Shown piece after piece: positions 6,156-13,110 of a stretch of 13,133 bases of DNA. This stretch comes from DATLBA01 sp035527275. GTDB taxonomy: Bacteria; Planctomycetota; Phycisphaerae; FEN-1346. The notes under the pieces are model-generated. The model ran no database searches and was not told where the DNA came from. It saw only the letters and a list, made by a program, of their open reading frames with translations. The position numbers were made by a program, and so were the translations under genes. The first letter of the stretch is position 1; each line of letters begins with the position of its first letter. Location: positions 1-13,133 of the forward strand of contig DATLBA010000084.1 in NCBI GenBank assembly GCA_035527275.1, given 5' to 3'.

Positions 6156-7067
6156 ATGCCCAAGATCATTTTCGCGGACAATATGGATGTCTTGCCCACC
6201 ATCCCCGACGGCTCGGTGAGCCTGATTTACATTGATCCGCCTTTCAACACGGGCAAGGTCCAGGCGCGCACGCGCATCAAGGCCGTCAAAGACGAGAGGG
6301 GCGACCGAACCGGATTTCAGGATAGACGCTATAAGACCATCGAAGTGGGAACGTCTGCTTACAGCGACCGTTTTGATGACTTTCCGGCGTTTATCGAGCC
6401 AAGACTTGTTGAGGCGCGCCGGGTGTTGGCTGACGACGGGTCGCTGTTCTTTCACATCGATTGCCGCGAGGTTCATTATTGCAAGGTTCTGCTGGACGGC
6501 ATTTTTGGCCGCGAATCGTTCATGAATGAGATCATCTGGGCCTACGACTACGGCGCCCGGTCGAAAAAGAGGTGGTCGGCCAAGCATGACAACATCCTGT
6601 GGTATGCGAAGGACCCCGAGCGCTACACGTTCAACTACGATGAAATCGACCGCATCCCCTACATGGCGCCCGGCCTTGTCGGGAAAGAGAAGGCGGCCCG
6701 GGGCAAAACGCCTACCGACGTCTGGTGGCATACAATTGTTGCCACTAATGGAAAAGAGAAGACGGGATACGTCACGCAGAAGCCGCTGGGTGTAATTGAG
6801 CGAATCGTGAAGGTCCACTCGAAGCCGGGCGACTTGCTTCTGGACTTTTTTGCCGGCAGCGGCACCCTGGGCGAAGCGGCCGCGCGCAACGGCCGAGACT
6901 TTATCCTCATCGACAACAACCCCCAGGCCGTGCAGGTCATGGCCCGACGGTTGCACTTCTGTAACCCTGATTGTGTTAACTTTGAACCGCATGGCCTGCC
7001 TGCCAGGCAAGGCGACCTTTTCGGAGTGGCTGAAAGACTGGGGAGGGAGGCTTGTAAAGGCCGGTGA
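6156..7067 (+). CDS. Solitary beta-class DNA methyltransferase, probably N6-adenine
   Basis: The 303-residue enzyme has the catalytic motif IDPPFNTGK (D27-P-P-F30) before the SAM-binding FFAGSGT (231-237), an order that defines the beta class. DPPF in this class normally means adenine-N6 methylation. Also typical are DGSLFFHID (94-102), FMNEIIW (122-128), KHDNILWYAK (143-152) and TQKPLGVIERI (207-217), which leads into motif I. The target site cannot be read. ATG 6156 is chosen because the N terminus (IIFADNMDVLPTIPD) fits the family; AGAGGAG at 6137-6143 is rather distant. No restriction enzyme is nearby, so it is an orphan with a possible regulatory role. It lies between gap and pgk, 103 and 113 bases from them, and parts read less GC-rich than its neighbours, so it may be a later insertion. 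Confidence 0.92.
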   Translation: MPKIIFADNMDVLPTIPDGSVSLIYIDPPFNTGKVQARTRIKAVKDERGDRTGFQDRRYKTIEVGTSAYSDRFDDFPAFIEPRLVEARRVLADDGSLFFHIDCREVHYCKVLLDGIFGRESFMNEIIWAYDYGARSKKRWSAKHDNILWYAKDPERYTFNYDEIDRIPYMAPGLVGKEKAARGKTPTDVWWHTIVATNGKEKTGYVTQKPLGVIERIVKVHSKPGDLLLDFFAGSGTLGEAAARNGRDFILIDNNPQAVQVMARRLHFCNPDCVNFEPHGLPARQGDLFGVAERLGREACKGR

Positions 7068-7180
7068 TGTACTGCGTGCCATTGTTGAGCAGGCCTCTTA
7101 AGTTTCTTGCTGCGAGAGAGAATAGGCGGGCGGGTCGGACGGCTCGCCCCCGACGCTCTTAAGGCGAAGGAGAGTTCCCC

Positions 7181-8407
7181 ATGCCGAAGAAAACGCTCGA
7201 CGTGCTGCCGATGAAGGGCAAGCGCGTCCTGGTGCGCGTGGACTTCAACGTGCCGCTCGACGAGGACGGAAATATCGCGGACGATCGGCGCATCCGCATG
7301 GCGCTGCCGACGATTAAGTGTGCGCTGGACGACGGCGCGCGGCTCATTCTGATGAGCCATCTGGGTCGCCCTAAGGGCGAGCGGAAAAAGGAACTGAGTC
7401 TGAAACCGGCGGCGGACCGCCTCGCGCACCTGCTCAAGCGGGAGGTTGCTTTCGCGCCCGATTGCATCGGCCCTGGGGTCAAAAAAGCGGTGGCCGGTCT
7501 GGCCGAAGGCGAGGTGTTGGTCCTGGAGAACCTGCGGTTCCACAAGGGTGAGGAAAAGAACGATTCGAAGTTCGCCGGCTCGCTTCGGAGCCTGGCGGAC
7601 CTTTACGTCAATGACGCCTTCGGCACGGCCCACCGCAAGCACGCCAGCACCTACGGCGTGCCGAGCCTGATGCCGCCGGGAACGAGGGCGATCGGCTTGC
7701 TGATGGCGAAGGAACTGAAGTTCCTGGGCGAGGCGCTCGAGAACCCCGAGCGGCCGTTCGTGGCCATCTTGGGCGGGGTCAAGGTGTCCGACAAGATCAC
7801 CGTCATCGAGAACCTGCTGGGAAAGGTGGACCGGCTCCTGATTGGCGGGGCGATGGCCTACGTGTTCATGGCGGCGCGGGGCCAGAAGGTAGGCAACAGT
7901 AAGGTCGAACGCACGAAAAAGGAAAAGGATGGGACCGAGACGGATGTCATCGCGCTGGCCAAAGGCCTCCTGGAAAAGATTGCGTCCGGCAAGGCCGAGG
8001 TCCTGTTCCCGGAGGATCACCTGGTGGCGAACGAGGTCGCGGCCGACGCCGACACGGACGTCCAGAGCCCCGATATTGAGGACGGCTGGACGGGCGTGGA
8101 CATCGGCCCCGAAACGATTCAACTGTACCGAGAAAAACTCGCGGACGCCAAGACGGTCGTCTGGAACGGGCCGATGGGCATTTTTGAAATGGCGCCGTTT
8201 GCAGAGGGCACCAAGGCGATTTGCCAGGCGATGGCGGAGGTTGACGAGGTCGGCACGGCCATCGTGGGGGGCGGCGATACGGCGGCGGCTGTTGAACGAT
8301 TCGGCTTGCCCGAAGAGATGACGCATATCTCGACAGGCGGCGGGGCGAGCCTGGAGTTCCTCGAAGGCAAGCCGTTTGCGACGATTGAAGTGATTGACGA
8401 TGCCTGA
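7181..8407 (+). CDS. pgk: Phosphoglycerate kinase
   Basis: It transfers phosphate from 1,3-bisphosphoglycerate to ADP, the step after GAPDH. The 408-residue length is normal. Landmarks are VRVDFNVPLD (18-27), the substrate-binding HLGRPKG (60-66), ENLRFHKGEE (near 114-123), NDAFGTAHRKHAST (near 143-156), ILGGVKVSDK, the C-domain VVWNGPMGIFE and the nucleotide-loop GGGDTAAA followed by ISTGGGASLEFLEGK. AAGGAG (7167-7172) lies eight bases before the ATG. The stop overlaps the probable start of rpe, so the two are coupled. No clear promoter is visible directly upstream, and pgk may depend on transcription from gap. Confidence 0.98.
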   Translation: MPKKTLDVLPMKGKRVLVRVDFNVPLDEDGNIADDRRIRMALPTIKCALDDGARLILMSHLGRPKGERKKELSLKPAADRLAHLLKREVAFAPDCIGPGVKKAVAGLAEGEVLVLENLRFHKGEEKNDSKFAGSLRSLADLYVNDAFGTAHRKHASTYGVPSLMPPGTRAIGLLMAKELKFLGEALENPERPFVAILGGVKVSDKITVIENLLGKVDRLLIGGAMAYVFMAARGQKVGNSKVERTKKEKDGTETDVIALAKGLLEKIASGKAEVLFPEDHLVANEVAADADTDVQSPDIEDGWTGVDIGPETIQLYREKLADAKTVVWNGPMGIFEMAPFAEGTKAICQAMAEVDEVGTAIVGGGDTAAAVERFGLPEEMTHISTGGGASLEFLEGKPFATIEVIDDA

Positions 8408-9140
8408 AAAAGGGGACGTGGAATTGAAACGTTCGCTGGCCCAGTTACCGCGCCCGGCCATTGCGCCGAGCATCCTCGCGGCGGATTTCGCGCACCTGGC
8501 CGACGAGATTGCGCGGGTCGAGGAGGCTGGGGCGGACCTCCTGCACGTGGACGTCATGGACGGCCACTTCGTACCGAACCTGACCGTCGGACCGGTGGTC
8601 GTGGAGAAGATTCGGGCGGTGACGGACCTCTTTCTTGACGTTCATCTGATGATTGCCGAGCCTGCCCGCTACATCCAGGCGTTTGCGGAGGCGGGCGCCG
8701 ACAACCTGACCTTTCACGCGGAGGTGGTGCGGGACCCTGAGGCCCTGGCGGGCCGCATCCGCGAACTGGGATGCGAGCCGAGTGTCACAATCAACCCGGA
8801 CGCGGCGGCGGAACTGCTTCGCCCGGCGATTCCTCACGTCGGGATGGTCCTGATGATGACGGTTTTCGCGGGGTTCGGCGGCCAGACATTCATCGCGGAC
8901 GTGCTGCCGAAGATTCGGTCTGTGAAGGGATGGCTTCGCCCCGAGCAGCGGCTGGAAGTGGACGGCGGCATTAACACCGAGACGGCTGCCGAGGCGGCGA
9001 AAGCGGGGGCGGACACGATTGTGTCGGGGACGGCCGTCTTTCGTGCCCCGGACGGTGATTATGCGCGGGCGATTTCGGACCTGCGGCAGGCAGCCGCGGC
9101 GGCCTTGAGCGACCGCACGCCGGGCCAGGCAGGCGGGTGA
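8400..9140 (+). CDS. rpe: Ribulose-phosphate 3-epimerase
   Basis: It interconverts ribulose 5-phosphate and xylulose 5-phosphate in the pentose phosphate pathway. From ATG 8400 it is 246 residues. The TIM-barrel landmarks are IAPSILAADF (21-30), HVDVMDGHFVPN (49-60), DVHLMI (80-85), FAGFGGQTFI and EVDGGIN (186-192). Expected metal ligands are His49, Asp51, His82 and Asp188, with Asp51 and Asp188 as the acid-base pair; all are present. An alternative TTG start at 8424 has the better ribosome site (AAAGGGG, 8409-8415) and would remove eight residues. The active-site loop reads MTVFAGFGGQ where the family usually has Asn-Pro before GFGGQ. The start overlaps the pgk stop and the end abuts accD. 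Confidence 0.96.
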   Translation: MPEKGDVELKRSLAQLPRPAIAPSILAADFAHLADEIARVEEAGADLLHVDVMDGHFVPNLTVGPVVVEKIRAVTDLFLDVHLMIAEPARYIQAFAEAGADNLTFHAEVVRDPEALAGRIRELGCEPSVTINPDAAAELLRPAIPHVGMVLMMTVFAGFGGQTFIADVLPKIRSVKGWLRPEQRLEVDGGINTETAAEAAKAGADTIVSGTAVFRAPDGDYARAISDLRQAAAAALSDRTPGQAGG

Positions 9141-9148
9141 GGCGTCGA

Positions 9149-9967
9149 ATGGCCATCAACGGGCGATCCAAGAAGAAGGACATCCCGGAAGGCCTGTGGC
9201 TGCGGTGCCCCGGCTGCGCGGAGATGGTCTATCGGAAACGGGTTGAAGAGAACCTCCATGTCTGTCCGGAGTGTGACTATCATTTCAGAATCGGCGCCCG
9301 CCGGCGGATCGCGCTCCTTGCCGATGAAGATAGTTTCGAGGAGTATTTTTCCAATCTGATGTCTCCGGACCCGCTGGAGTTTGTTGACCGCAAGAGTTAC
9401 GTGGAGCGCCTGACGGAGGCCCAGCGGCGGACGAACCTGTATGATGCGGCCATTGTGGGCCGGGCCTATGTCAGGGGGCGGCCCGTCGTGATGGGAGCGC
9501 TCGACCCCAACTTCATCATGGGGTCGATGGGGTCGGTCGTCGGCGAAAAAATCACGGGCGCCATCGAAAAGGCGACGGAACTTGGTGTCCCTCTGGTCAT
9601 TTGCAGCGCCTCGGGCGGCGCGCGGATGCAGGAAAGCGTGCTGAGCCTGGCCCAGATGGCCAAGACGAGCGCGGCCCTGGCGCGGTTCGACGAGGCGGGC
9701 GGCCTTTACATCAGCGTCATGACGAACCCGACGATGGCGGGAGTGGCCGCCAGTTTCGCCTCCCTCGGCGACATTATCGTCGCAGAGCCCGGCGCCATGA
9801 TCGGCTTTACCGGGCCGCGCGTCATCTACCAGACCATCCGGCAGGAACTTCCCGAGGGGTTCCAGACCGCCGAGTTCATGCTGGAACACGGCTTCGTGGA
9901 CCGGATTGTGCACCGGCGTGACCTGCGGAGCGAAATCGCCTCGCTGATCGACTACGGCTCGAAGTAA
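9149..9967 (+). CDS. accD: Acetyl-CoA carboxylase carboxyltransferase subunit beta
   Basis: It is the beta half of the carboxyltransferase that moves CO2 from biotin to acetyl-CoA, making malonyl-CoA for fatty acid synthesis; it needs AccA, which is not in the window. The 272 residues start with the AccD-type four-cysteine zinc ribbon (C20, C23, C39, C42). The crotonase-fold core follows, with the diagnostic DPNFIMGSMGSVVGEKI (119-135), SASGGARMQE (153-162) and the segment TNPTMAGVAASFASLGD (192-208). ATG 9149 is chosen because GAGG (9139-9142) lies six bases before it; an in-frame GTG at 9137 overlaps the rpe stop. The tight junction with rpe implies co-transcription. Confidence 0.97.
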   Translation: MAINGRSKKKDIPEGLWLRCPGCAEMVYRKRVEENLHVCPECDYHFRIGARRRIALLADEDSFEEYFSNLMSPDPLEFVDRKSYVERLTEAQRRTNLYDAAIVGRAYVRGRPVVMGALDPNFIMGSMGSVVGEKITGAIEKATELGVPLVICSASGGARMQESVLSLAQMAKTSAALARFDEAGGLYISVMTNPTMAGVAASFASLGDIIVAEPGAMIGFTGPRVIYQTIRQELPEGFQTAEFMLEHGFVDRIVHRRDLRSEIASLIDYGSK

Positions 9968-10134
9968 GAAGAGGGCGGAGGCTGCGGCGCTCGGGTTCCG
10001 GTTCCGGCCTACATGTCATTTTATCTCTCCCAAACCCCGCCGGCGGCTGGTTTGCGGTGTCTGCCCCGAAGGCTTACCGAGCGATTCCGTCGGCGAGGCG
10101 GAAGATTTTCAGGCGGTTTTTGGCCGGATTGTTC

Positions 10135-10164
10135 TTGGCGCGGCTCCTCCCGGCGCCTTATAAT
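10135..10164 (+). promoter_or_regulatory. Promoter of the Ser/Thr kinase gene
   Basis: TTGGCG (10135-10140), an 18-base spacer and a perfect TATAAT (10159-10164) suggest a housekeeping-type promoter, with a start near 10171 and a leader of about 54 bases. The rest of the accD-kinase gap (9968-10134) shows no gene and no clear terminator. Confidence 0.6.
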
Positions 10165-10195
10165 CCTTATGGCGTTATTTCATTATAGCCCTTAT
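10158..10195 (+). repeat. Five phased TTAT motifs in the kinase promoter and leader
   Basis: TTAT begins at 10158, 10167, 10175, 10183 and 10192, a spacing of 8-9 bases, with the first copy overlapping the -10 element. The stretch is an AT-rich island in GC-rich DNA. A repeated protein-binding site or an RNA element is possible; I know of no matching class. Confidence 0.4.
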
Positions 10196-10224
10196 TCAAA
10201 AATCTGGCAGGTCTGGAGCGCGGG

Positions 10225-11082
10225 GTGTTTAGGAAACTGCTGCGCAGAGTGGGTGGCGGCCATCTGGCTGAGTTGCCCGGCTACTCGGCCCTTGGCGTAA
10301 TTCGCCAGGGGAGCATGTCCACCATCTTCAAGGCCCACTGCCAGGAAACCGGCCAGATCGTTGCCATCAAAATTCTCAAGCCTGGGGCTCGCAAAGCGGT
10401 CGCCAAACTCGAAGCCCTTTACCGCGACTTCACGGAAGGTCAGATTACGGCAGCCTTTGACCATCCGAACGTCGTAAAATGCCTCGGGCACGGAGACCTG
10501 GCCGGCATCCCGTATATTGTCCTGGAGTACCTGGAAGGAGTGACGCTGGCCAGCCTGATGGCCGGCGAAAGCAAGCGTCTGGCGGGGCATCGCATGACCA
10601 CTCTGCACCAGACGGCAGCAGGTCTCGCGCATGTCCACGATAGGCGGTTTGTTCACAATGACTTCTGCCAGAAGAATATTTTTGTCACGAACGACAATCG
10701 GGTGAAGGTGATTGATTTCGGCCTGACCACGCCCTTGCTGAATCGGCCGAGGCACCGCAGCCGCATGGGCACCCCCGAAATCCTGGCGCCGGAAGTGCTG
10801 AAACGCGAGCCTTGCGACCATCGGGCGGATATCTTCGCCTGGGGGGTGGTGGCCTATGAACTTTTGACGGGCCAGTGGCCCTTCGAGAGCCCGGAGCACC
10901 ACCAAACCCTGAACAAGATCCTCAACATCACTCCAGTGCCGGTGGGGCGCCTGGTTCCGGGGCTGGCCGAAGAGGTGGCCAACCTGGTGATGAAGTGCCT
11001 GGCTAAAGAGCCCGTCACGCGTCCGAGCAGCATGCAGCGGGCCGTCAGCATTCTCAGCCGCCACCTGGATGTGGGCATTTAA
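10225..11082 (+). CDS. Cytosolic Ser/Thr protein kinase with altered catalytic loop
   Basis: The 285-residue protein is a bare Hanks-type kinase domain with no membrane segment or extra domain. Visible parts are the nucleotide loop GVIRQGSMS (24-32, only partly like GxGxxG), VAIK with Lys49, a likely helix-C Glu71, DFG (164-166), GTPEILAPE (182-190) and DIFAWGVVAYELLTGQWPF (202-220). The catalytic loop reads HNDFCQKN (144-151) instead of HRDLKPxN: Asp146 and Asn151 are kept, while the Arg and the catalytic-loop Lys are replaced by Asn and Cys. It may be weakly active, use another mechanism, or act as a pseudokinase. The start is GTG 10225 with GGAG (10215-10218) six bases upstream. The nearest gene downstream is the sigma factor, a possible partner. 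Confidence 0.9.
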   Translation: MFRKLLRRVGGGHLAELPGYSALGVIRQGSMSTIFKAHCQETGQIVAIKILKPGARKAVAKLEALYRDFTEGQITAAFDHPNVVKCLGHGDLAGIPYIVLEYLEGVTLASLMAGESKRLAGHRMTTLHQTAAGLAHVHDRRFVHNDFCQKNIFVTNDNRVKVIDFGLTTPLLNRPRHRSRMGTPEILAPEVLKREPCDHRADIFAWGVVAYELLTGQWPFESPEHHQTLNKILNITPVPVGRLVPGLAEEVANLVMKCLAKEPVTRPSSMQRAVSILSRHLDVGI

Positions 11083-11332
11083 CCCTCCTTTTCCCGCCTG
11101 AGTGTCCTCCGTGGCAGTTGGCTGTAAAGGGCCTTGGCGCAGGACGTTGCGTCAAGATTCCAGCCGTGTTCTGCAAGGGACCGCTACTTCAGATAGCCCC
11201 AAGGGGTCCAAACCGCTTATTTTCGGCCCACGATTTGCCGACTTACCAAAAGTTAGCGGGAAAAGGCTTTGTCCCGCCCCAGATGACCGGTATGCAAGAG
11301 GGCATCGGTGAGGACACCTGGGATGTGAGGCG

Positions 11333-11357
11333 CGGCGAGATTTCGCTTGACTCGCCG
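11333..11357. promoter_or_regulatory. Inverted repeat over the sigma gene -35 element, candidate operator
   Basis: CGGCGAG (11333-11339) and CTCGCCG (11351-11357) are perfect 7-bp complements separated by 11 bases. The right arm overlaps the -35 hexamer (11347-11352). The geometry fits a dimeric helix-turn-helix regulator. Autoregulation by the sigma factor's own HTH segments is possible but unproven. Confidence 0.5.
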
Positions 11358-11375
11358 AAACAAGTAGTGTATTAT
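11347..11375 (+). promoter_or_regulatory. Promoter of the sigma factor gene
   Basis: TTGACT (11347-11352), a 17-base spacer and TATTAT (11370-11375) give a strong housekeeping-type promoter. The predicted start is near 11382, about 31 bases before the chosen ATG. The sigma gene therefore seems to be transcribed by the primary sigma factor. Confidence 0.75.
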
Positions 11376-11412
11376 CCACATAGGGATGGTGAGATGCGGT
11401 CCGAGGTGGACG

Positions 11413-13110
11413 ATGGCCACGTTCAATCACGCCCAGATCGCGGACCTGGCCAAACAGTTGGCCTTCTCGCCGGCCAACGTGCGCCTGGAGCAGATTAACC
11501 GTGCGGAGCGGTTGGCTTGTTTGGTTGAGTCCGACCGAGCCTACCCGTACGAGTTTATTTGCTATCAAATCACGGGCTATCGGCCGCGAGGAAAGGACCT
11601 TGTCGGGTTCCCGGGCAAGAGCGTTCGGGCCGACCTCGTCCGCCTGGTGGAGCGGGTGTCGGCGACGTTGCGGCTGCCGGTTTCAGAGGTGGGCGAGCCG
11701 GTGCTTTCCATCGGCGGGGCGGCGAAGCATTTCGACGTGTCCGAGAAAACGATCCAGCGGTGGCGGAAGCGGGCCCTGGTCTCGCGGAAGTTCCTCTGGC
11801 CGGATGGCCGCATGCGGGTGGGTTTCCTGCGGTCGAGCCTCGACCGGTTTGCGGCGCGGCACCGGGACCAGGTGCAGGCCGGGGCGCGGTTCAGCCGGCT
11901 CACGCCCCAGGAGCGGCGCGAGATCGTTCAGCGGGCGCGGCGGCTGAGCCTGGTCTGCCGCTGCTGCCTGTTTGAGACGTCGAAGCGGATCGCACGCGAA
12001 CTCGGGCGGTCGGTCGAGACGATTCGCCAGACGATTAAGGAGTACGACCGCGAGCATCCGGACGGGAAACTCTTTCCGGATGCGACGGAGCCGCTTCGGG
12101 CCCACGACCGCCGCCTGATTCGCCGTGCGTACATGCGGGGGGTCGGCGCCCACGCGCTGGCGAGACGCTTTTGCCGCACGCGTTCCAGCATCTATCGGAT
12201 TATCACCGAAGAGCACGCCCGCGGAATCCTCGAGGGGCCGATTGATTACATGCCCAGCCCGGAGTTCGAACGGCCGGACGCGGACGAACTGATCCTGAAA
12301 GACGAAGGGGCGGAGGAAGCGGACGAAAGGGACCGGACGAGCGGCAAGGGGCGCCGGACCACACCGCCGAAGGGACTCCCGATTTACCTGAAGAGCCTGT
12401 ATCGGACTCCGCTCCTCTCGCGGGACGAGGAGCGGACGCTGTTCCGCCGCTACAATTACTTGAAGTACAAGGCCGCCGGGCGGCGGGAGCGTCTCCACAA
12501 GAGCAGGTCGCCGAAGGCTTCGGAAATCGAGGAGATTGAGCGGCTGCTGGACGAGGCCAACCGGGCGAAGAACCGAATCGTCCGGGCGAACCTGCGGCTG
12601 GTGGTGAATATTGCGAAGCGGCACGTCGGGCCGCAGAGCAACCTGTTCGAGTTGATTTCGGACGGCAACATGAGCCTGATTCGGGCGGCGGAAAAATTCG
12701 ATTACACGCGGGGCTTCAAGTTTTCAACGTATGCCTCGTGGGCGATTATGAAGAACTTCGCCCGGAGTGTGCCGAAGGCCGGCCGACGCCGCGAACGTTT
12801 CCAGACCGGCCGCGACGAACTCCTCGAAGTGAGCGAGGACCTCCGGTTCGAAGGCGAGGAGCCTTATCGAGAATCCGATGTCACCGTCCGCCAGTCCATC
12901 GAGCACGTCCTCGACAGGTTGGGGCCGCGTGAGCGGGAGATCGTGATGCGCCGATTCGGACTCGGCGACATGCCCGGCCCGCAGACCCTCGAAGAGGTCG
13001 GCAGACATTTCGGCGTGACGAAGGAACGAATCCGCCAGATCGAAATCCGGGCCTTGAACAAACTGCGCGCCCTGATCCGCCCGGAGGTTGTGGAGGAAGT
13101 GACGGGGTAG
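11413..13110 (+). CDS. Sigma-70 family factor with N-terminal multi-HTH extension and no domain 3
   Basis: The 565-residue protein ends in a sigma-70 module but starts with about 320 unusual residues: an unknown segment (1-95), a MerR/excisionase-like HTH (97-145, VSEKTIQRWRKR), an HTH-like stretch (191-213, ARELGRSVETIRQTIKEY), another (233-265) and an acidic linker (282-320). A Cys-rich VCRCC lies at 181-185. Then come region 1.2 (322-352), region 2 (379-455, with SDGNMSLIRAAEKFDYTRG and FKFSTYASW) and region 4 (493-560, TLEEVG and RIRQIE). Only about 40 residues join regions 2 and 4, so domain 3 is missing. Region 2.4 reads WAIMKNFAR where RpoD has WWIRQAITR, so -10 reading is probably altered. 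ATG 11413 has GAGG six bases upstream; an in-frame ATG at 11386 is possible but almost touches the transcription start. Confidence 0.93.
   Translation: MATFNHAQIADLAKQLAFSPANVRLEQINRAERLACLVESDRAYPYEFICYQITGYRPRGKDLVGFPGKSVRADLVRLVERVSATLRLPVSEVGEPVLSIGGAAKHFDVSEKTIQRWRKRALVSRKFLWPDGRMRVGFLRSSLDRFAARHRDQVQAGARFSRLTPQERREIVQRARRLSLVCRCCLFETSKRIARELGRSVETIRQTIKEYDREHPDGKLFPDATEPLRAHDRRLIRRAYMRGVGAHALARRFCRTRSSIYRIITEEHARGILEGPIDYMPSPEFERPDADELILKDEGAEEADERDRTSGKGRRTTPPKGLPIYLKSLYRTPLLSRDEERTLFRRYNYLKYKAAGRRERLHKSRSPKASEIEEIERLLDEANRAKNRIVRANLRLVVNIAKRHVGPQSNLFELISDGNMSLIRAAEKFDYTRGFKFSTYASWAIMKNFARSVPKAGRRRERFQTGRDELLEVSEDLRFEGEEPYRESDVTVRQSIEHVLDRLGPREREIVMRRFGLGDMPGPQTLEEVGRHFGVTKERIRQIEIRALNKLRALIRPEVVEEVTG

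Larger units (their letters stand above)
11083..11412. other. Non-coding stretch between the kinase and the sigma gene
   Basis: No credible gene lies in these 330 bases; the open frames crossing it have no ribosome binding site or protein-like pattern. It holds a hairpin GCGGGA (11256-11261)/TCCCGC (11272-11277) with partly complementary A and T runs inside, a small CCCC-AA-GGGG inverted repeat near 11195-11206, and, at its end, the sigma gene promoter and its inverted repeat. The central part could encode a small RNA, but I see no promoter-terminator pair that would prove it. Confidence 0.5.

Noticed and set aside
5976..7082. 368-codon minus-strand frame opposite the DNA methyltransferase
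   Set aside because: The plus strand encodes DPPF and FAGSGT motifs in the right order; the antisense frame has no motif.
6659..8557. Very long open frame (632 codons) on the minus strand across the DNA methyltransferase and pgk
   Set aside because: It is antisense to two clearly recognisable genes, has low-complexity Arg/Ala/His-rich composition and no recognisable domain; GC-rich codon bias opens such frames.
11118..11498. 126-codon plus-strand frame between the kinase and the sigma gene
   Set aside because: It has no ribosome binding site, runs through the sigma promoter and into the sigma gene in another frame, and lacks protein-like pattern.
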